NCBI GenBank assembly: GCA_029582155.1
Contig: CM055898.1
Span: forward strand, 26,729,245 to 26,793,244
Length of the DNA stretch: 64,000 nucleotides
Source of the DNA: Panopea generosa
Lineage: Eukaryota > Mollusca > Bivalvia > Adapedonta > Hiatellidae
Direction of reading: 5' to 3'
In this document: positions 23,998 to 34,735 of the stretch, piece by piece
Layout: every line of letters begins with the position of its first letter
How positions within the stretch are numbered: position 1 is the first letter of the stretch
The notes under the pieces: generated by a model
Databases searched by the model: none
What the model was told of the DNA's origin: nothing
Seen by the model: only the letters and a program-made list of their open reading frames with translations
Translations under genes and position numbers: made by a program

Positions 23998-24222
23998 AAC
24001 CTAACCACTGTTTCCTGCAAAAGTTAACCAGTACTTGAGCACACCCAACAACCGCAAGTAACTGATAATTTTTCCACTCGAATCAGCAGTGAGAGACAAA
24101 TGATATTGAGACACAATGTTGTATGTCAGTCATCACAGAGACTGTCGCCGGGTTGGGATTCGAACTCGAGACACCAGGATTGATAGTTAGACACGTAACT
24201 GACTGAGCTAATCGGGCCTGTC
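23998..24222 (-). mobile_element. tRNA-headed SINE nested in the 22.2-25.2 kb element
   Basis: On the minus strand the head (24147-24219) reads GCCCGATTAGCTCAGTCAG with a clean B box GAGTTCGAATCCC, ending CCCGGCG. The acceptor-like ends are GCCCG at the 5' side and CCCGGC at the 3' side. A body of about 150 bp follows, with CAGTCTCTGTGATGACTG and CAAGTACTGGTTAAC. The insertion postdates the host element. Confidence 0.75.
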
Positions 24223-25381
24223 ACAATTAATTGGCCTTAATTTTATTTTAATAACAACTTTTAGATACCATGTCGTTTTCACACCTTATGTTTTGGCATT
24301 AACCTCTTGTTTTTATTGTTAATTGGATTATCACACCTGTTCAAACAGCCTGCAATTATAATATTGTGAAAGTTTGATATATCAATTTTACAATATTTTG
24401 GAAGAGTATATAAATTTACAAATTAAATTTCAGAAATCAGCTGAGCTATATGTTATAAGCACATTTTTAAGAGCTTCCCACTGGATAATATACACTAAGT
24501 TTATATGTATGTCGCATATGGTCATCTTCGTACTGAAATCATCAGAAATTGTATCCTTGGATAGTAGTACGCCAAGGCATTGGTACGCTTCATTCTACAA
24601 TCTTAAGTCCTACCCCAAAGTATAAAGGCGTTTTGCGCGTGATGTCACCAGAAGCTTGACACTGAGGCAATGTGAAATCACATATTAGGAAAACTAAAAA
24701 CAACACTGCCCACAAAACATATCGCATTACTCCACCCACTTATTCCGCTGGAGAAAACAATGTTTAATGGGTTAAGTCCTTCAATTCAGAATCGTTTTCG
24801 CGTTTAATCAGTTTATATACAGATATACAGTGCATTAGTGAACATCGAAGGTAGACTATATTAGTGTATATACATAAGAGTTTCAGTAGAGAGCAGTCAC
24901 TAACGACACAATACAATTTGCGCGATAACTAGAACGGAAGTGCAGTTATGACGTCACCGAATACCTCCATCACAAAAGAGCTACAAAATGGCGGCGCCCA
25001 TAGCATTTAGGAAACGCTTGAAATCATGATATTTAATGTCATTTTTCTCATTTGATAAATTTCGTACAATTAAAATTTGTTGATTTTTGTGTTATTTACA
25101 TGTCTATTTAACGATAAATAGCCATTTATATTCTGACGTGCGGTACCCTTTAACTTCGCCAGGAATGGCTCAAATAAATGCTATACCTACACGAGTATCC
25201 ATAAAGCAAGTAAATAATAAAACATATGAAATTGAAATAGGGATATAATTTAGATCAATATGCAACTCTACAAATTATGCAGCTATGTGGGCTTGAGATA
25301 ATTAGGACAGGATATATATATATAATATAAGAAAAATTGAGCAATCAAGCCTATACCTATACGAAATACAAAGCAATATTG

Positions 25382-25424
25382 TCCCCTCCCAGCCCCCCCC
25401 CCCCCCCCCCTCCCCCAACCCCAA
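25382..25424. repeat. C-rich tract with 18-C homopolymer
   Basis: CCCCTCCCAG, then 18 consecutive C (25393-25410), then TCCCCCAACCCC. The minus strand is therefore G-rich enough to form a quadruplex. Such runs are prone to length change and sequencing error. The surrounding 25153-25772 holds nothing else. Confidence 0.9.
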
Positions 25425-25772
25425 ATAAAACAAAAACATAGTCGAGAGCGGTAACTATCAAAAGGAAAAACAAGATTATCTAAAACATATTTTCACATCA
25501 ACGTACTCTGTTGTGTAAGTTTGACAGAAATCTTGTTAAACAGCTATCATGCGATAGCTGTAGGAGGTAAACAGATTATAAAAATAATTAACGGACGGAC
25601 GAGTCACATCATATCGCAATATCTTATTTTTCATATGGGTTTGTCAAAAATGAAATCACAATCTATACTATGGCGGTTGTGGGATCATAAATGAATATGA
25701 CATTAATTTTCACAATAATTAGTGTTTTTGTTTCTATTATTTGAACTCCTTGTTGGTCCCTCTAATGTAATT

Positions 25773-25978
25773 GCAGCGTGTGGTCCAGTGTTAGAGCATA
25801 AGATCCTTGATCGGAGGGTCATGTTTTCGATCCTCCGTCACAGTTATGTATGGTGTCCTTGAACAAGACATATCTCCCGCATATGTTCAGCACTGGTTCT
25901 ACCCAGAAAGATTTGGAGGGTGACTTATAGATACAAGTTGAAATAATTTGTTTCAAAATCAAAGTAGAATAAATAATT
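25773..25978 (+). mobile_element. SINE family A, full length
   Basis: The head is GCAGCGTGTGGTCCAGTGTT AGAGCAT with a B-box-like TTTCGATCCTCCG. The body has TGTATGGTGTCCTTGAACAA GACA, CACTGGTTCTACCCAGAAAG and AATCAAAGTAGAATAAAT. It matches 20438-20635 on the same strand. A 60-codon minus frame inside it is not a gene. Confidence 0.85.
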
Positions 25979-28900
25979 TTAAAATTAATGTATTTAAGCA
26001 TCAGAAAAAGCTTTCTAAATATTCAATCAATAGCTTATGTAACATCAGTTATCAGAGCATCCGCAATGTCATCCCATCAACATTTATCACTTAATGAGTA
26101 GTCGATCCTTCATATTTAGCAACCACTAATAATCTATATAATTCGAGTAGCCGTTTTGCAATAGCTTCACCAAGGAACTATTAAAATTCAATACATCATA
26201 AGTAAATGTCAGTTATTTTGGGGCTTTCTGAAAGCAGACAAAATTTATTGACCTGCCTTAAGTGCATCGGTATGACAGAAATAAGAATACATAATGTTTT
26301 GTAGTGACAAAGAAGAGCATTCAAACTGACTTACGAGAGATCATCCCACTTCTACCAAATCTTAACTTGTAGTGCCCTGTCAATGATAGTATTTACATAC
26401 ATGGCAGACTAAGTCCAAACTAAGAACAAGCAACAATCTGTCAAGGTTCTACATAATATGACTTTTTATCACATGCGTAACAATGGAGGAGTGCAATAAA
26501 CATATTTTTGATATTATCTAGTGTTATGTTACTTCGTATTCCTTGTTTGGCGTTTTCCGTGTAAATCAGTTCTCGTACGTACGTAATTTGCCGAGCTACT
26601 TTCTAATAGTTCGAAATATAAGTAGCATTTATTTGCCTTTATAAAATGATATTATTTTAAGACTTAGATGCCGGAATTCTTTTTCGGCCTGTAGGTGATC
26701 TGAAAAATAAGTGGTAGTTATGCCATTTTTTTCTGAATTATGTGATCAATTCGTTCACATTTATCATTTATTTGATTGATTAAATTAGTTATCAAAAATA
26801 CATGATGTGAAATGTACCCAAATGTGAACTCATATAGGATCCACTACATTTGTCTAAATCATAACGGAAGTGTTAAAACATGACATTAAAACTGTAAAAT
26901 TGCAAAGTTTATAACGACTATCAAGTTCAAACAATATTACATTTTATTTGCTTCAAACTCAATAGTTTTGGACAACTGGATAAAACTTTATATTTTTAAA
27001 TAATATAAGTTGAAAGTAGACTTTGCTTTCTTTGCTTACAAGGTTAGCGGAATCAGAAATGTTAAAATATTATACAAATGACTTGTTGAGCACAACCTGA
27101 TTTTATGTATGTATCTGCAATATCGGATCAAAGATATCGCCAGCATCTGGAATTCATCTTATTGTATAATAAGGAAGATCAGTTACTGCTTTATTACACT
27201 CGCCCATGGGTATCATTTAGAACTTAACAATTTGCGAAATTGTCTAAATTATGGGTTGCTTTTGATGTGTTTACCCTTTTTTTGAAGTAAATTATAAAAA
27301 GGAAAAAGCGCTCTATTAGTTATCATAGAACACACACAGAGGATCTCGCACAACACTGTTAAAGAACACATTGACATATCTAATTGTGAAGTAACAAACA
27401 GTATGATGTGTTGGATTCGTTTACATTTTCTTATATATACGTGTGTGTATAACGATAGAGTGTAGATAATGTGTTTAGACAATGATCTTTTGTATTCATC
27501 GTGCTAGTGTTATGTATCATCAGCTATTGCATACTAATACGTTTGACATCTATCATAATTATGTTCTTTTTTTTTTTAAATGGACGAACGATAGCGAACA
27601 TTTAATAAATTTACACTGAACATACTTATATACGTTCTATCCGAATGCTATGATTTGAACTACATTTACAAATATGTTCATTGAAACTTAAATCAATAAG
27701 CCAACTATATATTACCTTAAATTGTTCTTAATCTTCCCAAATATATTTCTCTCAAAACCAATTCTCCTATTTAAAGTTTTATTTAAGGGTCTAATTGTTA
27801 CATTGAAATATTTATTTCGATTTTTTGTTTGATGCAACATCATAATAGGGTCGTTTAATGCAATCAAATATAAGTAACAATTATAAATTATGTTGTTGTT
27901 TTTAAATTGATATAATTTAATTGAATTTCAAGATAATTGTTTGTTTAACCCCATGCGGAATGTTATCTTTGTAGTATGGTTTATAAAAAGAAACTATTGG
28001 GAAACATTAATGTCCAGAGCAAACTAAACGTAATTAGTCAATAACTGTCGATAATACATCAAACGTTTGTGGATTTAATACATGTAAATGAACAAATCAA
28101 TGAATCAATCAATCATTACATGAACTATCGAACTGACGAACGACCGAACGTTCTCAGGTCTGGGACTTCTTTGCGCCAAGCTTATTACTTGTGTGGTTCA
28201 ATTTTAACCACACAAACAAAAAACATAAAAGCTGTTTTTTAAGTATCTAGAAACAGCCATATATATTTTTTCAACTGTTTTTCAATCGTCCAAAAATTAC
28301 TAACCCTAAACCTTAGACACTTAACCACCCATTCATGTGTGCGAAGTAACGAACATACAGATGGACAGACGAACGTTCGAATGAAAGAAATTAGTTTAAA
28401 CTCCGCTAACAGACAGGAACATGTTAATTCTGGATTTGTGATGAAAATGCGAAAAAAAACACAAAAATAATCAATGGTGTCTGATATATATAAGTCCCGA
28501 AATCAAATGACAATTTATTGATCTGAAATTGAATGCAATACCTTCATATCCGGACATGGTATAGTGAAGCCCTTACTACATTTACACAAATAATATGACA
28601 GGTTATATAATAAATGTATACTGCACACGTCCCAATCAGAAGAATGATGTCCCAATAAGCCGGGGAGTATATTCTCTTAAACCCTATCCACATTAGATAA
28701 CCACCAAAGGTTCATAAAAATATAACAATATATTAATCTATGAAGAAGTGAAATATAAACGTTTTCCGTATTCACATACATTAAATACTAGTATATCTTA
28801 AAGCTGGCATACGTTATATCAAAACAAGCCTAATCTGTATTTAGATGTATACATGTCATATTGAAGTGACACTTTAGTGTTAGCATGTAATTTCAATTGT

Positions 28901-29636
28901 ATTTCATCACGCGTTCATAGTTTGATATTATCGAAATTTCATTTGATGGGGATAAGATTTGATGAAAGAAAACTTTATTTTTAATGTTTTTAAAAAATAT
29001 TTTAATTTTATTGCAAATCAGTGACCGAAGTACGCAGGTAATTCAAACATTTTTGCGTGGATTTGTTTTATCATTCAACTTGACTCTTCATATGATATTT
29101 TATAAACAATGCGTTAAATGACAATGATAAGAGACGCACCATATAAAACCATATAACCGTAAAACATCAACGAAAGAAACAATACATGCACGCCCATGGA
29201 CTCCGCTGTGCACCGGTTTTATGGTTCATTTGAAACACAAAACGCAACCAAGAAAAGACTCGTTTTTATTAGATATGTTCATGCGGGATATTGAAATATG
29301 AAACACATCTTACGTACATTAACACGGGCTCAAGTGGTATTCCATTTCCGATAACAATGAACCACACATATTAGATATTAACAGCAGTTTGTTAAGGTAA
29401 AAATAATATTATTATAAGAATTTTTTTTTTCAAATGATTCACTTAGCTATTAGAACTTTTTACATTTTATTTTCTATATTCTTTGAACATGTAATGTATA
29501 AACAATTCTCGACTGACACTAAATATACTGGGTGAACTGTTGTATTACATATTTTAATATGTGTTTATTTTGTATATTTAAATTCAAATCATACGTGCAT
29601 TTGCATCCAATCAAAGTCCAGGTAATCAAATGAAAA
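25979..29636. other. Nothing recognised
   Basis: 3.6 kb of AT-rich sequence in which I can support no gene, RNA or repeat. Around 28090-28150 there are short AATC and GAACGACC-type simple repeats. Confidence 0.45.
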
Positions 29637-29825
29637 GAGATGGTAGTGTAGTAGACAGAGCGTTAACCGCTCACGCGTTGCGGGTTACAGTCTTAGTTTA
29701 GCCCTCTGAGCTTTCTTCTCAGTTGAACCAAATACATCAGTATAAACTGATCAAATTCTAAAGAATTTCTAAAACTGTTTCTCAAACAGATCAAATTCTA
29801 AAGAACTTTTCAACGTTTCTTCAAA
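29637..29825 (+). mobile_element. tRNA-headed SINE fragment, family D
   Basis: The head TGGTAGTGTAGTAGACAGAG CGTTAACCGCTCACG is shared with 36529 and 53163. A degenerate B-box region, GGGTTACAGTCTTAG, follows. Downstream, GATCAAATTCTAAAGAA occurs twice about 40 bp apart (near 29750 and 29789), a small local duplication. Confidence 0.65.
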
Positions 29826-30520
29826 CTGCATATTGACTGGTTTCATTACACAGAATAGTTTATATATCTTCTATATGGTTAATAGAATTCTTATCGTCTC
29901 ACACAACAATTAATTTTGCACTGTTATTCATATACAGAAATGCATTTTTGAAACACTAAACACATTACCAATGGTTCTTAAAGTGTCTTGATTCCACAGA
30001 TACTAGTCAAGATATACAGAGAAAAACATGGTTTTACTGGATTGCTTTTTCATAATTACAATGTTTTGATGACACCTGTCATTTTTGACAATTCTGCGCA
30101 TGTGTTGCAATGTGTGACAGAACTCATGAAAATGTTTCAATGTTCTCACATATACAAAGAGTAATATGAAAATAGCATGCATTTCAAAGAAATGTAACGC
30201 CCAACCGATTTTCACAGCTCTATTTTCTTAAGCACAAGAATCTTGCTACCGTCATGTAACAAGGCAGATAATTTTAAGAGTGAGACCTTATAAAGCATAT
30301 TAAATAACTCCTTGTATTTCTGTTGCAAAATATATAACATTTACACATTAGTTTGCTTAAACATGTGAAACACATACAAAGAATTCTAACAAAACACATT
30401 TTCTGATGACGATATTAAACGCAAACCTAATCAATAACACCATATGGTCAAACCAATTATAGCACTTTTAAGCATAAGAGCCCAACATATTATCCTGTTA
30501 CTTAAACTAAAGTTTACGGT
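29826..30520. other. Nothing recognised
   Basis: There is no supported feature. A 70-codon minus frame at 30003-30215 has no recognisable content. Confidence 0.45.
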
Positions 30521-30800
30521 ATCCAGTCGCAGCATAATTTTTAAATTAAGTCAAATCGAAACAACGAAACTACAATGATGAAAAGTCGAAACAACCGAAC
30601 TACGATTCTGAAAAGTCGAAACAACCAAACTACGATAGTGAAAAGTCGAGACTGTGATGGTAAAAAGTTTCGACTTTTCAAAATCGTAGTTTCATTGTTT
30701 CGACTTTTTATCATCGTAATTTCGTTGTTTCGACTTTGCATCATCGTAGTTTCGTTGTTTCGACTTGACTTGATTTAAAAAATATGCTACGATGGTCCCA
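30521..30800. repeat. Foldback element made of ~30-bp repeats
   Basis: The left arm (about 30526-30652) holds three to four units like AAAAGTCGAAACAACSRAAC TACGAT. The right arm (about 30668-30793) is the same unit set in reverse complement, for example TCGTAGTTTCGTTGTTTCGA. The arms pair across a spacer of about 16 bp, and the pairing extends outward to GCAGCATAATTTTTAAAT against ATTTAAAAAATATGCTAC. The strand could fold into a hairpin with arms of about 125 bp. Open frames on both strands are by-products of the symmetry. A nearby GTCCC-AAC-GGGAC (30794-30806) is a second tiny hairpin. Confidence 0.9.
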
Positions 30801-31809
30801 ACGGGACGCCACAATAATTATATACTGATTATAGATAAATAAAACGTGTATGATTGCACAACTAAGAAAACGTTATTTATGACGAACATGAAGACTGCCT
30901 ATAAAACTGTTCAGATAAAATGTACAACTGTAATTCTTCATTCATAAGATGCTTTTTTTCGCATCAAATACACACTTTCACAGTTTCTTGTCTGAATAAT
31001 TGGGAAACGAAGCGAGTATACAATTAAATATTCAAGTTGAGTCAACGGGAAAAAAAACATAAAAATAAAGTGAATTCAAACACAATGTAACAGCGCAATT
31101 AAAAAAAAATGAGTTAGCATAGGAACTTAACGTATTCTTTATTCGATTATTTGAAAATCAGAAAACGATTTAAAAATATTTAAATGCGTAATGTAATTTA
31201 AAAACTCAGACAAGTTTCATCACACCTAATGCAAGTGTCATTCAGTAAAAATAAAATTTATAATTGCAGATTTATTCGGGAAAACATAGAATTTCCTTTA
31301 CAAGTGCATATTTATACGAATATGTACATTATGTACTTTTAGTAAACCTGCAAAACATTTGCATCATTGTATATAGTATGCATATTCTCATGTGGTAATG
31401 TTATCTTATATTATTTTAAGAAGTTTGTCCCAGTATACACATTTATATTGTATGTGCTTGTAAAATGTTTAACTAAAATGCTAGTACACCATCTGCAAAA
31501 TACTCTCATATCACTCACTGCTTTCCGTCGAAACTATCGTATTTGTATTCGTAACTAGCTCTTATTAGTAGCAATCAGGTTTATTGTTTCCTTTCAAGAA
31601 TATCCATCATATTCATTTTAAGAAGCTTCTGTTTTCTATACATTTTTAAAGCTGTATTTTTTATTAATATCTCTCAATTTCGGTTGATTTGCTACAATTA
31701 CTTACTCCGTCTTCGATTTAATTTAATTACTAATTGTCATATTTGATTTACTTTACTTCTGATCATTCTCTCTCCGTATTATTCCTTTGTTTTACATACT
31801 ACCATTCTT
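30801..31809. other. Nothing recognised
   Basis: AT-rich unique sequence; an open frame at 31367-31558 has no recognisable content. Confidence 0.45.
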
Positions 31810-32005
31810 TAGGTGTAACCCTGCCATTGATATTTGTTCATTTTTCTATAGTAATTATTAGAAGTTTGAAGGCTAAGCATTCATAGAAAGACCCAAATGT
31901 AAGAAATGAATCCTACATTTAACTGTTTGTCAACCTTTGCACTATCAAAACATCATGATAAATGTAGGGGCCATGTGTCATATAAGAGATATTTTTTTCT
32001 GATCA
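31810..32005 (+). repeat. Dispersed repeat family R2, copy 1
   Basis: Homologous in order and orientation to 62495-62705. Shared blocks are GGTGTAACCC versus GGTATAACCC, TTCTATAGTAA, TTCATAGA, TTTGTCAACCT then TGCACTA, and CATGTGTCATATAAGAGAT. It is an interspersed element fragment of unknown class. Downstream to about 32210, AGACAGGTTGTTGCTAAG is echoed by AGACAGGTGGCTGCTTAA. Confidence 0.75.
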
Positions 32006-32748
32006 GTGTGTACACTAATTAAAAGAGAAACTGATGTACATTCAACCATGTTTTAAGCAGCTACACACTGGAAGGAGCGAAAATGGCATTTGAAGACAGG
32101 TTGTTGCTAAGTATAATTAATTTAATATGAAACCATAGAAATGGGAAATAGAAAATATGGTTGCTTAAGACAGGTGGCTGCTTAATAAAGATGACCTCTT
32201 ATACAAGTTGGTCTGTATTTCAAAAGCACGCTGAATAATATTTCTGATTCTAGTAATCTTATACAAAACTGTTTTCTTCTTTTCGCAGTATCTCACAAAA
32301 AAACGGATTTACAACCATTCCTCCTTTCTGCGAGGTGTCGTATAATTTCTACACTAATTTGATATACTTCTTTCTCCAGGCTAGAATAGATGATCCCGCA
32401 TAGATCTTGTCTTAACTCGATAAATATTGCTGTTGTATTGACGCGGCATGGAGCCTCGTTTTAGACTATTCCACCAGGTGTATTTTAGAGTCTGGCGAAA
32501 ACCGGTGCGTTATCCATTCGTTGCATGAAGGTTTAGTATTTGAACAGTTAACGATCTGTGCTATTTCTTAATTGGTATTTGTATACGTTGAAACGTCTCA
32601 GCAGTGTTCATGCACATGCCACATGCATATTGAATGTCCTGTGATAAAGCATAGTATTTTCGTTGATCGTTACATTTTCATAACACTTACACTTTTACTG
32701 ATTACGATACAAGGCAAAAAAAAAGACGAATATTGAATAGATGTCAGC

Positions 32749-32822
32749 CATGGTCGCAGTGCAGTGAATAGAATATAAGCCACTGGCGTGAGAGATACCA
32801 GGTTCGAAATCAGGCGGCCTAA
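32749..32822 (+). mobile_element. tRNA-like SINE head fragment
   Basis: GGTCGCAGTGCAGTGAATAG then AAGCCACTGGCGTGAGAGAT and a B-box-like AGGTTCGAAATCAGG, about 72 bp in all. It has the form of a SINE promoter head; no body is recognised. Confidence 0.55.
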
Positions 32823-32912
32823 CTCGTTGCTTTCTCAAAAATAACATACAACACTAAAGTCTCATTTGATACAGGAAACATGTTTTAAACTCTCAGCTTA
32901 TTTATTTCATTC

Positions 32913-33114
32913 TTTTAAAACTTATTTACTTCACGTCGATTTTGAAACAAGTTATTATTATAACTCAGACTCGAGGTCTTCCTGGGCAAAACGGGTAAAA
33001 AGAAAATGCAGTTAAAGTGTCTTGCTAAAGGACACCACAAATAAGCCGTTGCGGATGATCGAATTCTCGACTCTTCGATTTTGTATATGATGCTTTACCA
33101 CTGGGTCATGGCTT
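32913..33114 (-). mobile_element. SINE family A, minus strand
   Basis: The full layout is inverted: a tail complement (TTTTAAAACTTATTTACTTC), body blocks ACTCGAGGTCTTCCTGGGCA, GTCTTGCTAAAGGACACCAC and AAGCCGTTGCGGATGATCGA, and a head ending TTTACCACTGGGTCATGGC. It is diverged from the better copies at 20438 and 37319. Confidence 0.8.
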
Positions 33115-33259
33115 ATTTCATAATGTAAATATAAGTGTTAACGACGGCTCCTAATAAAAAATATATATACCTAAACCCTTGAACAAATTATGTTACCATA
33201 AACAAAACTAAGTAGACGTTTAAGCCCCTCCCCTTACCCACCCCTACACATGTTTTATT

Positions 33260-33530
33260 TATGAGCAACAAAGACATGTTTTGTGAAAAGTGATACACTT
33301 ATTGATTGGTTAAAAGCAAACCGCAATGTTATTTATGAAATGCAATATTAGCCTCTTTTATTTGTGAGAAGTCATAAACTATCTAATGTGTAAAATACCA
33401 CATCCTATTTTTATTTGTGAAATGCATTACCCCATTTTACTTCAGATATGCCATATACATATACTATTCCAGTTTTGAAAAGCAATACCCCAGTTTAAAT
33501 TTTGAAATGAAATGTCTTGTTTAAAATACT
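33260..33530. repeat. Degenerate short tandem pattern
   Basis: Variants of TTATTTGTGAAATGCAATAC recur about five times at irregular 30-55-bp spacing. This looks like a worn-out minisatellite, though the alignment is loose. Confidence 0.4.
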
Positions 33531-34012
33531 GAGCTAACTTACAACATTTCCAAATAAATCTTAAAATAAGACTCGTTGCACGTACACATATTAAAGTAGA
33601 TCAGGCGATGACAACTTTCATAGGGTTGAAAAAGGATAAAATTAAGTCTGAATAACAATATTTTTCTAGTTTTGTGTTGTGTATACTAGGTTCTTCGTAT
33701 TTCCATATTTGAATACGTGTCAGGTTACCACTTAGCAGCCAGAAAATGACAAAGCGTTCATTCTCGTTGCTATATAACCGCAATAAATAACGCGGTAACA
33801 CCAACTTCTCGAAGAGATGCAGAATTAGCTTATTATATTGACAAGTAAATATTAAATAGAAATGCGGTAATAAGCTCACCTTGCATAATTATGGACGCCC
33901 ACTGCACCTCAGGGGTATTATTGCCTGTGAAAGTAATAATATCTAGTAGAGGAGTTGATTATATATGTTCATGCTTAGTGGCAGATGGATGTGTAGAAAT
34001 TGTTGTATAGGG
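33531..34012. other. Nothing supported
   Basis: A 92-codon minus frame at 33601-33879 has no recognisable domain and an AT-driven composition; I treat it as chance. Confidence 0.4.
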
Positions 34013-34460
34013 TTAACACACCAGGGACTTAGAAAACGCACTACTTACATACAGGCTAATTTAGGGCAGAAAATGTTACCGATTTCAAAAAGATTTTATA
34101 TTCGTTAAGAGCGCAATCTTTATTTTCTACTGTCAAAATCTCATGACTGAGACTTGAAATTTGTATGCATTATTTCCATTTTTCAAAGCTACCACCAAAA
34201 ATGAAAAATCGAGTGCATGTATCCAGGCAAATGGTTCATACATTCGTTATTGACGCCTATGAATTTTCACTTTTTGTGCTAGCTTCGAAAAATGGAAATA
34301 AATGCAAAAAAGAAAAGTCAAGTCTCAGTCATGAAATGTTGAGAGTAGAAGACAGAGATGGCACTCTCAACATATATAACCTTTACCTCAAACGGATGAT
34401 ATTTTCCGTACTACAATAACCTGTATTTTAGTGGTGCGATTTCATGGTCCCTGAGTGTAA
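34013..34460. repeat. Long imperfect hairpin, arms about 180 bp
   Basis: The left arm (34013-34192) and right arm (34280-34460) are reverse complements over nearly their whole length. Matching blocks run from outside to inside: the CAGGGAC edge, CGCAC, ATACAGG, GAAAAT, TTATAT, AGAG, TTCTACT, then CATGACTGAGACTTGA, then TTATTTCCATTTTTC, AAGCTA. The spacer is about 87 bp. Mismatches are spread along the arms, so it is old, but pairing is continuous. It directly abuts repeat R1 copy 2. The 84-codon plus frame at 34165-34419 runs through the arms and is not a gene. Confidence 0.85.
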
Positions 34461-34735
34461 ATAGCAGCATATATAGAGCTTAAACCTTATATAATGTTAG
34501 TCTGTAAAACGAATCCAGTCTCCCGATTAAGTCCATTAAATAGCAACGTTGGGAAAGCCCCATTTCAGCACGTTGATTGGACAGTTGTTTCAATTGACAA
34601 CTTGATGACATTACAGTTTAGTAAGCGTTCAACCGCTAAGAATTGTGGGACAGGAATAGAATACCCTGCATTTTCATTGTTGGTTAATAGATCTGATTTG
34701 GAAGATAGCAGGTTCTGGTATAGACTATCTTAAAC
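34460..34735 (+). repeat. Dispersed repeat family R1, copy 2
   Basis: Homologous to 5428-5720 (see the shared blocks there). This copy lacks the inverted GGACCC...GGGTCC dyad that copy 1 has near its start: it reads AATCCAGTCTCCCGATTAAG at that point. A 79-codon open frame (34494-34733) lies on it, but the frame is not kept open in copy 1, so it is not evidence for a protein. Confidence 0.75.

Larger units (their letters stand above)
22203..25152 (+). mobile_element. ~2.95-kb DNA-transposon-like element with inverted ends
   Basis: The left end starts TTAAAGGGGAACGCA; the right end read on the minus strand starts TTAAAGGGTACCGCA. About 180-220 bp inside each end lies a second, perfectly matching inverted block of 22 bp, at 22383-22404 and 24935-24956 (TGACGTCA, then CTGCACTTCCG), with a GCCAT-TTTG-like block just outside it. 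A TTAA at both outer edges would fit a TTAA target duplication as in piggyBac-type insertions, but it could also be part of the terminal repeat. Inside are a broken gene with a P2X7-type cysteine motif (22493-22762) and a nested SINE (23998-24222). No transposase is recognisable, so the copy is either nonautonomous or decayed. Class assignment is inference. Confidence 0.7.

Noticed and set aside
24147..24219. Functional tRNA gene on the minus strand
   Set aside because: A SINE body directly follows and the anticodon arm does not form a clean stem.
30541..30778. Two mirror 67-codon frames with SRNN-type repeats
   Set aside because: By-product of the repetitive foldback arms.
34165..34419. 84-codon plus-strand gene
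   Set aside because: It runs through both arms of the long hairpin; the inverted structure explains the sequence.
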